Shown here: piece after piece, positions 9,826 through 18,739 of the stretch
Layout of the letters: each line of letters starts with the position of its first letter
Numbering within the stretch: the stretch's first letter is position 1
Source of the DNA: Alteromonas sp. LOR
Lineage (GTDB): Bacteria > Pseudomonadota > Gammaproteobacteria > Enterobacterales > Alteromonadaceae
DNA: 64,000 bases
Direction of reading: 5' to 3'
Assembly (NCBI RefSeq): GCF_000753865.1
Contig: NZ_JQFW01000040.1
Coordinates: 1 to 64,000 of the forward strand
Notes under the pieces: generated by a model
The model's database searches: none
What the model was told of the DNA's origin: nothing
Seen by the model: only the letters and a program-made list of their open reading frames with translations
Program-made: the position numbers and the translations under genes

Positions 9826-10431
9826 ATGGAATTAACATTGAAAGACGCGCAAAGCGCTCTTGAAGTATCCGAAGCGACCTTTGGACGTGAATTCAACGAA
9901 GCCTTGGTACACCAAGTCGTTGTAGCTTACGGTGCAGGCGCGCGTCAGGGTACAAAAGCGCAGAAAACTCGCGCTGAAGTTCGTGGTGGCGGTAAGAAGC
10001 CATGGCGTCAAAAAGGTACTGGCCGAGCTCGTGCTGGTACAATCCGTAGCCCAATTTGGGTTGGCGGTGGCCGTGCTTTCGCAGCTAAGCCTCGTGACTT
10101 CGAACAAAAAGTTAACAAGAAAATGTATCGCGGTGCGATTAAGAGCATTTTGTCAGAACTAATTCGCCAAGATCGTTTGATCGTGGTTGAGAAGTTCGGT
10201 GTTGAAGCACCTAAGACAAAAGAACTTATTGCTGCACTTAACGAATATGAACTGAAAGATGTTCTTATCGTTACTCCTGAAGTAGATGAAAACTTGTTCC
10301 TAGCGGCTCGCAACTTGTATAAAGTTGACGTTCGCGACGTAGCAGGCATTGACCCAGTGAGCTTGATTGCATTCGAAAAAGTGCTAATTACTGCTGATGC
10401 GGTTAAACAACTTGAGGAGGCGTTAGCATGA
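9826..10431 (+). CDS. rplD: Large ribosomal subunit protein L4
   Basis: 201 residues, matching E. coli L4 in length. The tunnel-lining loop ([19 protein letters not shown]) is clear at residues ~60-80. In E. coli L4 also represses its own operon by binding the S10 leader; a comparable leader structure precedes rpsJ here. The gene overlaps rplW by 4 bases (ATGA), indicating translational coupling. Confidence 0.98.
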   Translation: MELTLKDAQSALEVSEATFGREFNEALVHQVVVAYGAGARQGTKAQKTRAEVRGGGKKPWRQKGTGRARAGTIRSPIWVGGGRAFAAKPRDFEQKVNKKMYRGAIKSILSELIRQDRLIVVEKFGVEAPKTKELIAALNEYELKDVLIVTPEVDENLFLAARNLYKVDVRDVAGIDPVSLIAFEKVLITADAVKQLEEALA

Positions 10432-10727
10432 AAGAAGAACGTCTACTGAAGGTGCTAGTAGCACCTCACGTTTCAGAAAAGTCTACAATGGCTGCTGAAG
10501 CGAACAACACAGTTGTATTTAAAGTAGCCAAAGACGCGAACAAAGCCGAAATTAAAGCTGCAGTTGAAAAACTGTTTGAAGTTGAAGTTGAAGGTGTTCG
10601 CACAGTGAACGTTAAAGGTAAGACTAAACGTCACGGTATGTCTTTCGGTAAACGCAGCGACTGGAAAAAGGCCTACGTGGTTCTTAAAGAAGGTCAGGAC
10701 ATCGACTTTGTCGGTGGCGCTGAGTAA
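10428..10727 (+). CDS. rplW: Large ribosomal subunit protein L23
   Basis: 99 residues with the L23 hallmarks [15 protein letters not shown] and the C-terminal [12 protein letters not shown]23 lies at the tunnel exit and docks trigger factor and SRP; the exit-side Glu in VSEKS is present. Its ATG overlaps the rplD stop, and AGGAGG lies inside the end of rplD. Confidence 0.98.
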   Translation: MKEERLLKVLVAPHVSEKSTMAAEANNTVVFKVAKDANKAEIKAAVEKLFEVEVEGVRTVNVKGKTKRHGMSFGKRSDWKKAYVVLKEGQDIDFVGGAE

Positions 10728-10741
10728 GAAGGGGATTAGAA

Positions 10742-11566
10742 ATGCCATTATTGAAAGCTAAGCCAACTTCTGCCGGTCGTCGTCACGTTGTTCAGGTTAC
10801 TAACCCTGACCTGCACAAAGGTGCACCGTACGCACCTTTGCTTGAAAAGAACAGCAAATCTGGCGGTCGTAACAACAATGGTCGTATTACTACGCGTCAC
10901 ATTGGTGGTGGTCATAAGCAACACTATCGTGTGATCGACTTTAAACGCAACAAAGATGGCATTCCAGCCAAAGTTGAGCGTTTAGAATACGATCCAAACC
11001 GTTCTGCTAACATTGCACTAGTATTGTATGCAGATGGTGAACGTCGTTACATTCTGGCTCCAAAAGGTATGAAAGCTGGTGATGCAATCCAGTCTGGTTC
11101 GGATGCTCCGATCAAGTCTGGTAACACATTGCCTATGCGTAACATTCCTGTTGGTAGTGTTGTACACGCAATTGAAATGAAGCCTGGTAAGGGTGCACAA
11201 ATTGCACGCTCTGCTGGCGCTTACGCTCAGATCTTAGCACGTGACACTAACTACGTTACTTTACGTCTACGCTCTGGCGAAATGCGTAAAGTATTATCTG
11301 ATTGCCGCGCCACCATCGGTGAAGTTGGTAATGCAGAACACATGCTTCGTTCATTGGGTAAAGCTGGTGCAACGCGCTGGCGTGGTATCCGTCCTACCGT
11401 TCGTGGTGTTGCCATGAACCCGGTTGATCACCCACACGGTGGTGGTGAAGGGCGCACGTCTGGTGGTCGTCATCCAGTATCTCCTTGGGGTGTTCCTACC
11501 AAAGGTAAGAAAACCCGAAGCAACAAGCGTACCGATAAACTTATCGTACGTCGTCGTAACAAGTAA
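10742..11566 (+). CDS. rplB: Large ribosomal subunit protein L2
   Basis: 274 residues, standard L2. The RNA-binding core and the conserved C-terminal [18 protein letters not shown] segment, which carries the His important for peptidyl-transferase activity, are intact. It ends in the basic tail typical of the family. Spacing to rplW is 14 bp and to rpsS 15 bp. Confidence 0.98.
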   Translation: MPLLKAKPTSAGRRHVVQVTNPDLHKGAPYAPLLEKNSKSGGRNNNGRITTRHIGGGHKQHYRVIDFKRNKDGIPAKVERLEYDPNRSANIALVLYADGERRYILAPKGMKAGDAIQSGSDAPIKSGNTLPMRNIPVGSVVHAIEMKPGKGAQIARSAGAYAQILARDTNYVTLRLRSGEMRKVLSDCRATIGEVGNAEHMLRSLGKAGATRWRGIRPTVRGVAMNPVDHPHGGGEGRTSGGRHPVSPWGVPTKGKKTRSNKRTDKLIVRRRNK

Positions 11567-11581
11567 CAGCGAGGATTCACC

Positions 11582-11857
11582 ATGCCACGTTCTCTCAAGA
11601 AAGGTCCATTTATCGACCTTCACTTGCTGAAGAAGGTAGAGGCTGCAGTGGAAAAGAACGAACGTAAACCAATTAAGACTTGGTCTCGTCGTTCCATGAT
11701 CATCCCAGATATGATTGGGTTGACCATTGCGGTCCATAACGGTCGACAACATGTACCTGTCATTATTAGTGACGAAATGGTCGGCCACAAGTTGGGCGAA
11801 TTTGCGCCAACGCGTACTTACCGCGGCCATGTCGCGGATAAGAAAGCTAAACGTTAA
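11582..11857 (+). CDS. rpsS: Small ribosomal subunit protein S19
   Basis: 91 residues, full-length S19 starting [19 protein letters not shown], with [21 protein letters not shown] and the C-terminal [12 protein letters not shown]. It lies in the 30S head next to S13. Fifth consecutive large/small-subunit gene after rpsJ, in canonical S10 order. Confidence 0.98.
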   Translation: MPRSLKKGPFIDLHLLKKVEAAVEKNERKPIKTWSRRSMIIPDMIGLTIAVHNGRQHVPVIISDEMVGHKLGEFAPTRTYRGHVADKKAKR

Positions 11858-11868
11858 GGGGTAGGAAG

Positions 11869-12201
11869 ATGGAAGCATTAGCTAAACACCGTTTTGCCCG
11901 CACGTCGGCTCAAAAGGCACGCTTGGTTGCGGATCAGGTTCGCGGTTTACACGTAGAGAAAGCACTAGAAGTTCTTACGTACAGCCCGAAGAAAAGCGCA
12001 GCGCTAGTAAAGAAAGTTTTGGAGTCTGCGATTGCTAACGCAGAGCACAACGAGGGCGCGGATATCGACGAGCTCGTCGTAGCCAAAATCTTTGTTGACG
12101 AAGGTCCAACTATGAAGCGAATCAAAACACGCGCCAAAGGCCGTGCTGATCGCATCTTTAAGCGCAGCAGTCACATTACTGTGGTTGTAGCGGATAACTA
12201 G
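11869..12201 (+). CDS. rplV: Large ribosomal subunit protein L22
   Basis: 110 residues, same length as E. coli L22. The beta-hairpin that reaches into the exit tunnel ([18 protein letters not shown]) is intact; mutations there confer macrolide resistance in other bacteria, and nothing unusual is seen here. Eleven bases after rpsS, with a GGGGTAGG ribosome-binding site. Confidence 0.98.
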   Translation: MEALAKHRFARTSAQKARLVADQVRGLHVEKALEVLTYSPKKSAALVKKVLESAIANAEHNEGADIDELVVAKIFVDEGPTMKRIKTRAKGRADRIFKRSSHITVVVADN

Positions 12202-12210
12202 GAGTAGATA

Positions 12211-12915
12211 ATGGGACAGAAGGTACATCCTACAGGTATACGCCTGGGTATCAGTAAACCATGGACTTCTACCTGGTACGCTAATACTGCAGACTATGCG
12301 GACAACCTGTATAACGATCATCAGGTACGTCAGTATCTGACTAAGCAACTAAAGAACGCTTCACTTTCTAAAATCGTGATCGAGCGTCCTGCTAAGAGCA
12401 TCCGTGTGACTATTCACACAGCTCGTCCAGGCGTTGTAATCGGTAAGAAAGGCGAAGACGTAGAGAAGTTGCGTAACTATGTATCTAAGCTAGCCGGTGT
12501 GCCAGCTCAGATCAACATCGCTGAAGTACGTAAGCCAGAGCTAGATGGTCAGTTAGTAGCTGACAGCATTTCTAGCCAGCTAGAGCGTCGCGTTATGTTC
12601 CGTCGTGCTATGAAGCGTGCGGTACAAAATGCAATGCGCTTGGGCGCTAAAGGTATTAAAGTTGAAGTTAGCGGTCGTTTAGGCGGAGCAGAAATTGCAC
12701 GTTCTGAATGGTATCGTGAAGGTCGCGTTCCACTGCACACTTTCCGTGCAGATATCGATTACGCAACCTCAGAAGCATCAACAACTTACGGCATCATCGG
12801 CGTTAAGGTTTGGATCTTCAAGGGTGAAGTTCTAGGTGGATTACCTACAACTCAAGAGCAGCCACCGGCTTCTCAACCTAAGAAGAAAGGCCGCAACGCT
12901 AAGCGAGAGGGCTAA
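12211..12915 (+). CDS. rpsC: Small ribosomal subunit protein S3
   Basis: 234 residues. N-terminal [14 protein letters not shown], then the KH domain with the GxxG-type loop [14 protein letters not shown], and a C-terminal domain with [24 protein letters not shown] residues in the conserved order. S3 forms part of the mRNA entry and helicase site. The tail is rich in Pro, Gln and Lys. Nine bases after rplV. Confidence 0.98.
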   Translation: MGQKVHPTGIRLGISKPWTSTWYANTADYADNLYNDHQVRQYLTKQLKNASLSKIVIERPAKSIRVTIHTARPGVVIGKKGEDVEKLRNYVSKLAGVPAQINIAEVRKPELDGQLVADSISSQLERRVMFRRAMKRAVQNAMRLGAKGIKVEVSGRLGGAEIARSEWYREGRVPLHTFRADIDYATSEASTTYGIIGVKVWIFKGEVLGGLPTTQEQPPASQPKKKGRNAKREG

Positions 12916-12917
12916 TC

Positions 12918-13328
12918 ATGTTACAACCAAAACGCATGAAGTTCCGTAAGATGCACAAAGGCCGCAACCGCGGCATGGCTGCAGGAAGCACTGTAGCCTT
13001 TGGTACTTACGGCCTTAAAGCGACTGGCCGCGGTCGAATGACTGCGCGTCAAATCGAAGCAGCGCGTCGTGCTATGACTCGTCACGTTAAGCGTCAAGGT
13101 AAAATTTGGATTCGAGTTTTCCCTGACAAGCCAATTACTGAGAAGCCTCTAGAAGTGCGTCAAGGTAAAGGTAAAGGTAACGTTGAGTACTGGGTATGCC
13201 AAATTCAGCCTGGTCGTGTTCTTTATGAGATGGAAGGTGTTCCTGAAAATCTTGCACGCGAAGCGTTTGAATTGGCAGCGGCTAAACTGCCATTTAAAAC
13301 AACCTTTGTAACTCGGACGGTGATGTAA
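12918..13328 (+). CDS. rplP: Large ribosomal subunit protein L16
   Basis: 136 residues, same length as E. coli L16 ([19 protein letters not shown] start; [33 protein letters not shown]). It helps position tRNA at the A site. It starts 2 bases after the rpsC stop and its stop overlaps the rpmC ATG by one base, so the three are likely coupled. Confidence 0.98.
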   Translation: MLQPKRMKFRKMHKGRNRGMAAGSTVAFGTYGLKATGRGRMTARQIEAARRAMTRHVKRQGKIWIRVFPDKPITEKPLEVRQGKGKGNVEYWVCQIQPGRVLYEMEGVPENLAREAFELAAAKLPFKTTFVTRTVM

Positions 13329-13519
13329 TGAAAGCGACTGAACTGAAAGAAAAAAGCGTAGAAGAGCTGAACGCAGAGTTGATTAACCTGCTACGCGAAC
13401 AGTTCAACCTGCGCATGCAGCACACAACAGGCCAGCTTGAAAAAACTGACCAGTTGAGAAAAGTACGTCGTAACATCGCGCGTGTTAAAACCATTCTGAC
13501 TCAAAAGGCTGATGCGTAA
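13328..13519 (+). CDS. rpmC: Large ribosomal subunit protein L29
   Basis: 63 residues, full-length L29, a two-helix protein at the tunnel exit ([27 protein letters not shown] region and the [12 protein letters not shown]-terminal helix). One-base overlaps link it to rplP before and rpsQ after. Confidence 0.97.
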   Translation: MKATELKEKSVEELNAELINLLREQFNLRMQHTTGQLEKTDQLRKVRRNIARVKTILTQKADA

Positions 13520-13776
13520 TGACTGAGCAAAAAATTCGTACAGTGCAAGGTCGTGTGGTTAGCAACAAGATGGATAAAACCATTACTGTTGTTGTTGAAC
13601 GTTTTGTTAAACACCCTATCTACGGGAAGTTCATCAAGCGCTCTACTAAGCTTCACGCCCACGACGAAAGTAACGTATGCAACAAAGGCGACTTAGTAAC
13701 TATAAGTGAATGTCGTCCGCTATCTAAGAACAAAACTTGGATGCTTGTAGACGTTCTTGAAAAAGCAGGCGTATAA
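13519..13776 (+). CDS. rpsQ: Small ribosomal subunit protein S17
   Basis: 85 residues, OB-fold S17 with [18 protein letters not shown] and the [23 protein letters not shown] block. It is the last gene of the operon. In most gammaproteobacteria the spc operon (rplN onward) follows directly; here a strong terminator and then waaA follow instead. Confidence 0.97.
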   Translation: MTEQKIRTVQGRVVSNKMDKTITVVVERFVKHPIYGKFIKRSTKLHAHDESNVCNKGDLVTISECRPLSKNKTWMLVDVLEKAGV

Positions 13777-13798
13777 TCGCTTACTTTTTTAAAGTCTT

Positions 13799-13826
13799 AA
13801 AAAAGCCGCTTTCGAGCGGCTTTTTT
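13799..13826 (+). terminator. Rho-independent terminator closing the S10 operon
   Basis: AAAAAAGCCGCT-TTCG-AGCGGCTTTTTT: a perfect stem with a stable TTCG tetraloop and a T-run, starting 22 bases after the rpsQ stop. It fixes the end of the S10 transcript. Confidence 0.95.
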
Positions 13827-13935
13827 GTTTTCTATTACTGATAGAAATTCTGCAAATAAGTATACTTAGCCCCATACACCCCTTATTGTTACCTTCTACA
13901 TGTTAGATTTTTCTACTGAGTGTTAAGGAAGATAT

Positions 13936-15243
13936 ATGTCTGCTGAAAAGCGAGACTGTGGCAAGCCCACACTCGTCGATGAACTTTGCCGCTGGTTGTA
14001 TTCATTTTTACTCCTTCTTTTAATTCCCTTAGCAATAGCAAAACTTGCCGGTAAAAAACGGGACCAACACTCACTGTACTCACACGGAAAGTTTGAGAGA
14101 TTTGGCATTGTACCTACGCCACCTAGTCATAATGGTTATTTAATACATTGTGTATCTGTGGGTGAGGTGGTTGCTGCTTCCTGTGTCATTAAGCAGTTAC
14201 TCATTGATGAACCCCATACAAGCATTACAGTTACCACAACGACCTCTACAGGCTCAGCGAGAGTAAGAGACATCTTTGGCGATAAGGTTAACCATTGTTA
14301 CCTGCCATTTGACGTTTCACTATGTATGGCAATGATGCTCAAACGTATTCAGCCGAAAGCAGTGCTGGTCACCGAAGTGGAACTATGGCCAAACATGGTT
14401 CATATGTGCTGGAAGCGTAAGGTACCCGTTGTGGTAATCAATGCAAGAATGACAGATAGGTCTGCACGTCGATATCAAAAAATAAGCAGGGTTTTCCAGC
14501 CTATGCTTAATAAAGTGAGCCACGTATGCGCTCAAGGTGAAGGAGATTACCGCAATTATTTGGCTTTAGGGCTACCAGAGCAGAAACTGACCCTCACCAA
14601 TAATATAAAGTTTGATCAAGCTGCTTCAGTGTCTACAGCCTCTGCTCGTTTTATGGGGCTGGAAAGTCACAACGGGCCAATTTTAGTTGCTGGCAGTACT
14701 CATGCCCCAGAGGAAGAATCGATAATAGAGGCGGCAAAACGTCTGTGGAAATCTCACCCTACTCTTGTGGTCATTATCGTGCCTCGCCATCCGGAACGTT
14801 TCGATACGGTTGCTGAATTACTGGTATCACATGATATAGCGTTTACAAGAAGCTCCTTAGCGACCACCTTTGACATAAACAAACCAGTAATTTTGCTTGA
14901 TGAAATGGGACGCTTGAATCACGCGTATTCGGTTGGCACCATCGCCTTTGTTGGGGGCTCTATAGCAGATAGAGGCGGACATAACGCACTCGAACCCGCT
15001 GCTTTTTCACTGCCTATTTTAATGGGGCCCAACACGTACAATAATCCGGTCATCTGCCAACACTTAATTGACCGCGGCGCACTGAAGATTGTACGTAATG
15101 CACAAGAAATTGCACAAACCTGCGGCACATGGCTTTCGTCACAAGAGACTCGACAAAAAGCAGGAAACGCAGGCAGTCTGGTACTAAGTGAAAACAGGGG
15201 TGCATTGCATAAAACCTTATTTTGCCTAGCCCAGTCTATTTAA
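13936..15243 (+). CDS. waaA: 3-deoxy-D-manno-octulosonic acid (Kdo) transferase
   Basis: 435 residues. WaaA (KdtA) adds Kdo from CMP-Kdo to lipid IVA at the cytoplasmic face of the inner membrane, an essential step of LPS assembly. An N-terminal membrane anchor (~residues 15-36) is followed by a GT-B fold with SVGEVVAA, TEVELWPNMVHMCW, INARMTDRSARRY and, in the C-terminal half, VAGSTHAPEE, VPRHPERF and the GGHNALEPAAF nucleotide-sugar motif. All family signatures are present. AAGGAAG lies just before the ATG. It is separated from rpsQ by a terminator, so it is transcribed independently. Confidence 0.95.
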   Translation: MSAEKRDCGKPTLVDELCRWLYSFLLLLLIPLAIAKLAGKKRDQHSLYSHGKFERFGIVPTPPSHNGYLIHCVSVGEVVAASCVIKQLLIDEPHTSITVTTTTSTGSARVRDIFGDKVNHCYLPFDVSLCMAMMLKRIQPKAVLVTEVELWPNMVHMCWKRKVPVVVINARMTDRSARRYQKISRVFQPMLNKVSHVCAQGEGDYRNYLALGLPEQKLTLTNNIKFDQAASVSTASARFMGLESHNGPILVAGSTHAPEEESIIEAAKRLWKSHPTLVVIIVPRHPERFDTVAELLVSHDIAFTRSSLATTFDINKPVILLDEMGRLNHAYSVGTIAFVGGSIADRGGHNALEPAAFSLPILMGPNTYNNPVICQHLIDRGALKIVRNAQEIAQTCGTWLSSQETRQKAGNAGSLVLSENRGALHKTLFCLAQSI

Positions 15244-15399
15244 TATTGGTAGTGATATTGTTAAGTAACGATAAGAGACATTAAAGACTCACCTTAACGA
15301 GGAAGACATGTATATAAGATAGGGTGATAGGGTAAGCTAAGGCGAGACAAAGCAAGAAAAAGTAAAAAAGAGAAGCGCAACACAATAGTTGATGTCAGT

Positions 15400-15690
15400 A
15401 AATCATGTGTTCATCTTAGACTTTTGGTTAATATGTGAACCCCAGTACAGTGCGCTGGGTGCACCATGTTGAAACGAGGTGTTAACGGCGACCGTGTTGA
15501 TTTTACTCGGAATTAGCCTAACTTATTGTAACTAAAAGATTTTGAAAATCTGGTTTAGCTTTTGCAAACAATTACGTCGACGATGTAGCAGTAGTAAAAT
15601 TCAAACAATAAAGTTCGTTCTAAACGTACACTGCGTTACGCGTTTTCCAGGGAGAGGCCTCCTGCCGATGGCAGGAGGTTTTCTTACTTT
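15400..15690 (+). ncRNA. Possible non-coding transcript ending in a strong terminator
   Basis: The ~445-bp gap after waaA has no credible gene. It contains short hairpins (CCCAG...CTGGG at ~15441-15459) and ends in a strong + strand terminator at 15658-15684. That terminator lies more than 400 bases beyond the waaA stop, far for a simple 3' end, so either waaA has a long 3' UTR or a small RNA is made here. No promoter or RNA family was recognised. A 16-codon ATG frame at 15466-15516 exists but lacks a ribosome-binding site. Confidence 0.25.
15658..15684 (+). terminator. Rho-independent terminator on the + strand
   Basis: CCTCCTGCC-GAT-GGCAGGAGG, a perfect 9-bp GC-rich stem, is followed by TTTTCTT on the + strand. 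The minus-strand side has no T-tract after the stem, so it is oriented for a + transcript and lies immediately beside the 3' end of the convergent antiporter gene. Confidence 0.8.
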
Positions 15691-17502
15691 CTACTCAGAG
15701 CCATCTTGTGATACAGGTTCCGGCTCTACCAAGCTAATTAAGCGCCATCCTGCCTTAGGTTCAATACTGTTCCCGTTAATAAAGGTAAAGCTTTTTCCAT
15801 CACTATCAATGGCAATAAGCGGTGTGGCTCTATCACCATACTTATGAATGTATTGCTCATAATCAAACTCTTCTGAGAGTGGTGTGGTTTTAATCGTAGA
15901 CCCCTTTGCAACCGCAGAGGCCAAATAACCATAAGTTACACCCTCATCAAACAACATCAGTTTTTTCGCGTATTGGTTGCTCACTTGATGACTAGGACGT
16001 GTAGATTGCTCATTATTGGTTAGCGCCCATACCTTGTCTTTGCCCAGCGTATTCTCGAAGTGATAGGCAATAGGTGGATTCAACTGCTTATAGGGAGACA
16101 TAATAAGCACAGTGCCAATAGTGGATAGTTCCAAATGGCGAGCCGCGTGATCTGACATAGGGTTACCAAAATAAACTGGAATGTCCATCATTCTAGCTTC
16201 TCTAATGGCATCCCAGTTGGTGTCGGTCACAACGACATCGAGCTTCTGGTTTAACATTTCTGTTGCCAACATACGATTGAACTTACTGCCGCCGAAGAAC
16301 AGGTAGCCAGTAGGTGCTGGCGCCCGAACCTTAAGTAGCGTAGCGACAGAGCGAGCGGTAATGCTTTGCACAACAACGGTTGCAATGATAACCATAAACA
16401 CAATAGGCACTATAATGCCTGCGCCCTCGTAGCCAATCTCCTCTAATTTTAATGAGAAAAGTGCAGATACTGCTGCGGCAACAATTCCACGTGGTGCTAT
16501 CCAGCTGAGAAGCGCAATTTCGTTAAGCTTCAAGCCTGTACCAATACTTGAGACCAACACAGATATTGGGCGTGCAATAAACATAATTATGGCAAGCACC
16601 ACCAGCGTACCCCAGCCAACGGCAACCACGGAGTCTAGGTTTAATCGTGTGGCCAGTAAAATAAAGAGACCTGAGATAAGCAGCACGCTGAGTGTTTCTT
16701 TAAACTCTAAAATATCCTCTACATCCACATCTTTCATGTTGGCCATTACCATGCCAGTAATAGTCACCGCCAATAGCCCTGATTCGTGAGCGACATAGTT
16801 AGACGCGGCAAAGACACCTAAAATAATGGTTAGCACTGCGGTATTGAGGAGATAGTGGGGGATCCAGTCTTTACGTACACACATGCCAAGGAAATAGCCT
16901 GAGGCAAGCCCAAGAAAAGAGCCAATGCCTATGGTCTTGCTAAAGGCGATAAAGGTTTGAGTAATGGCGGTTTCCTGCGATGCCACAATAAACTCAAATA
17001 CTAACACTGCCAGTAATGCCCCAATAGGATCGATAATAATCCCTTCCCATCTGAGTATGTTAGCTAGGTTAGTATGGGGGCGCACTGTTCTGAGCATAGG
17101 CACTATAACAGTGGGGCCGGTCACCGTCACGATAGCGCCGAATAGACAGGACAGTTGCCAGGTGAGACCCAAACAATAGTGCGCGGCTGCGGCAGAGATA
17201 ATCCCTGTTATTAGAACGCCTACGGTACATAGGTTGCGTACCATGTTGCCATGCCCGGCTATGTCTTTAAACTTCAGCGTAAGCGAGCCTTCAAACAAAA
17301 TGATAGCAACGGAAAGTGAAACCACCGGAAACAGTAAGTCGCCAAATAAAGCATCGGCATCGAGTATGCCAAACACTGGGCCTACCACAATACCAACAAT
17401 AAGAAGAGGCAGTATGGCGGGAAGCCGAACCCGGTATGCCAAGTATTGACAGCCGATAGAGAGTAAACCTACCGCAACAAGAGAGAGTAAGGGATCAGAC
17501 AC
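15691..17502 (-). CDS. CPA1-family cation:proton antiporter with nucleotide-binding tail
   Basis: 603 residues. The N-terminal ~400 residues form about 12 hydrophobic segments of a NhaP-type Na+(K+)/H+ antiporter. Motifs include LFEGSLTLKF near residue 70 and the LRWEGIIIDPIGALLAVLVFE region, holding the acidic ion-binding residue. Residues ~405-500 resemble a TrkA-N/Rossmann regulatory domain (GYLFFGGSKFNRML, VVVTDTNWDAIREA), and the end may be a RCK-C-like or short CorC-like domain. Such proteins expel Na+ or K+ at the inner membrane for pH and salt homeostasis. Ion preference cannot be read from the sequence. It is monocistronic. Confidence 0.88.
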   Translation of the reverse strand: MSDPLLSLVAVGLLSIGCQYLAYRVRLPAILPLLIVGIVVGPVFGILDADALFGDLLFPVVSLSVAIILFEGSLTLKFKDIAGHGNMVRNLCTVGVLITGIISAAAAHYCLGLTWQLSCLFGAIVTVTGPTVIVPMLRTVRPHTNLANILRWEGIIIDPIGALLAVLVFEFIVASQETAITQTFIAFSKTIGIGSFLGLASGYFLGMCVRKDWIPHYLLNTAVLTIILGVFAASNYVAHESGLLAVTITGMVMANMKDVDVEDILEFKETLSVLLISGLFILLATRLNLDSVVAVGWGTLVVLAIIMFIARPISVLVSSIGTGLKLNEIALLSWIAPRGIVAAAVSALFSLKLEEIGYEGAGIIVPIVFMVIIATVVVQSITARSVATLLKVRAPAPTGYLFFGGSKFNRMLATEMLNQKLDVVVTDTNWDAIREARMMDIPVYFGNPMSDHAARHLELSTIGTVLIMSPYKQLNPPIAYHFENTLGKDKVWALTNNEQSTRPSHQVSNQYAKKLMLFDEGVTYGYLASAVAKGSTIKTTPLSEEFDYEQYIHKYGDRATPLIAIDSDGKSFTFINGNSIEPKAGWRLISLVEPEPVSQDGSE

Positions 17503-17703
17503 GATTATTTCCTTATTAACATCGGTGTAGTTCCGTAGCTAACATCACGCGCCGCTACTATTTTATTAATTTTCGTTAATACACATACGGGTATTGATAG
17601 TGTTTAGACCAAAGACGGTCTTGCTTACACGTTATTCTTGTAGGCACTGAGCGGTGCACTCTCTGCGCTCTCTTCAATGTACAAATAAACGCTTCAATAA
17701 TAC

Positions 17704-17724
17704 ACGGTAAAGATCAACACGCCC
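17704..17724. repeat. Solo half of the MITE-like terminal repeat
   Basis: GTAAAGATCAACACGCCC at this site matches, with two changes, the terminal inverted repeat of the 57211-57473 element (GCAAAGATTAACACGCCC). No second half is visible in the surrounding 300 bp, so it may be a decayed remnant or a solo copy. Confidence 0.5.
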
Positions 17725-17778
17725 CTGAATATTTGCTATTCTTTTCACTTCTTATGAACAGTTCCATAGAGATAGTCT

Positions 17779-18639
17779 GTGACATATTCTTTCATACCTT
17801 CATTGCGTTTGGCTTACGCAGTATCAATACTCTGCGCAGTGAGCGGTTGCATGGCCCCGATCCCTTCCTCATCAAAAGGCCTACACATAGAAGAGACGAT
17901 AACCTTACCTCCAATGCTGTCAGAAACATCAGGGCTTTTTTGCGCAGATGACCATGTGCTGTCAATCAACGATTCAGGGAATGCGCCCGCTGTATTTAAA
18001 GTAAGTTATAGCGGCAAACTGAAACAAACAATTACTCTGCCCATTATTAACAATGACTGGGAAGCAGTAAGTGCAGACAGTGATTACTTTTATGTCGCCG
18101 ATATTGGCAACAACAAAGGGCAGAGAGAGCAGGTTGCAGTTTATAAAGTGAATCAGCAAAATGTGAAAGACATCGAAACGCTGTCAATCAAATACGCTGC
18201 TAATAACGTGAATAGCAACATTCCCTATGCCCATGATTACGACGCCGAAGCCATGGTGAAAAAAGGCAATGAATTACTGCTTTTCTCCAAGAGTTGGAGC
18301 TCGGGTATTACTCATGTTTATCGAATAAATGAAGGTGAAAGTCTGCAAGTGCTTACGCCATTCGCTGCCCTATCTGGTTTGCCAGGCGTCGTCACAGGAG
18401 TGGACTATGATTCGGGTAAACAACAATACGTGGTCGTAGGTTACAAATCAGACCCTTTTGGTAATTTCGCAGCCTTTATCGCTGAAGTGTCGCAAGACTT
18501 CACATTAACCTCTATTTGGCCGTTAGAGGGTTATAAGCAGGTTGAGGGAGTGTGTGTGGATAAAGGCGGTAACTATTGGTTTACCGAAGAAAAAACCGAG
18601 ACCCGTGCGGCATCTCTTACGAAAGCATCTTTTCAATAG
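17779..18639 (+). CDS. Predicted outer-membrane lipoprotein, beta-propeller-like
   Basis: 286 residues from a GTG start. A signal peptide ends in a lipobox (CAVSGC, lipidated Cys24), so the protein should be a lipoprotein. The rest is rich in beta strands, with repeating blocks such as LSETSGLFCADDHVLSINDSG, DWEAVSADSDYFYVADIGNN, DYDAEAMVKKGNELLLFSKSW and VEGVCVDKGGNYWFTEE. These look like blades of a propeller of the SdiA-regulated/esterase-like type. The WEAVS...DIGNN...AEAM pattern is typical of that group. No catalytic residues are clear and the function is unknown. It is convergent with the chemoreceptor gene across a strong hairpin. Confidence 0.75.
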   Translation: MTYSFIPSLRLAYAVSILCAVSGCMAPIPSSSKGLHIEETITLPPMLSETSGLFCADDHVLSINDSGNAPAVFKVSYSGKLKQTITLPIINNDWEAVSADSDYFYVADIGNNKGQREQVAVYKVNQQNVKDIETLSIKYAANNVNSNIPYAHDYDAEAMVKKGNELLLFSKSWSSGITHVYRINEGESLQVLTPFAALSGLPGVVTGVDYDSGKQQYVVVGYKSDPFGNFAAFIAEVSQDFTLTSIWPLEGYKQVEGVCVDKGGNYWFTEEKTETRAASLTKASFQ

Positions 18640-18667
18640 CCGGTGGTACGTCTTTAGAGACCTAGCG

Positions 18668-18701
18668 AAGTAGCGCACTGGTTGTAACCAGTACGCTACT
18701 T
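18668..18701. terminator. Long hairpin between convergent lipoprotein and chemoreceptor genes
   Basis: AAGTAGCG-C-ACTGGTT / AACCAGT-A-CGCTACTT forms a ~15-bp stem with one mismatch and a tiny loop. It lacks a clear T-tract, but its position between convergent stops suggests it ends both transcripts. Confidence 0.6.
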
Positions 18702-18739
18702 ATATCAAGCACTAATTAAAACAAGTGCGCTATGCAGGT

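Noticed and set aside
15466..15516. 16-codon ATG frame in the spacer after waaA
   Set aside because: No ribosome-binding site, no hydrophobic or family pattern; kept only as part of the possible non-coding transcript.
15542..15847. 101-residue + strand frame over the antiporter 3' end
   Set aside because: It crosses the strong terminator at 15658-15684 and the confirmed antiporter coding region on the other strand.
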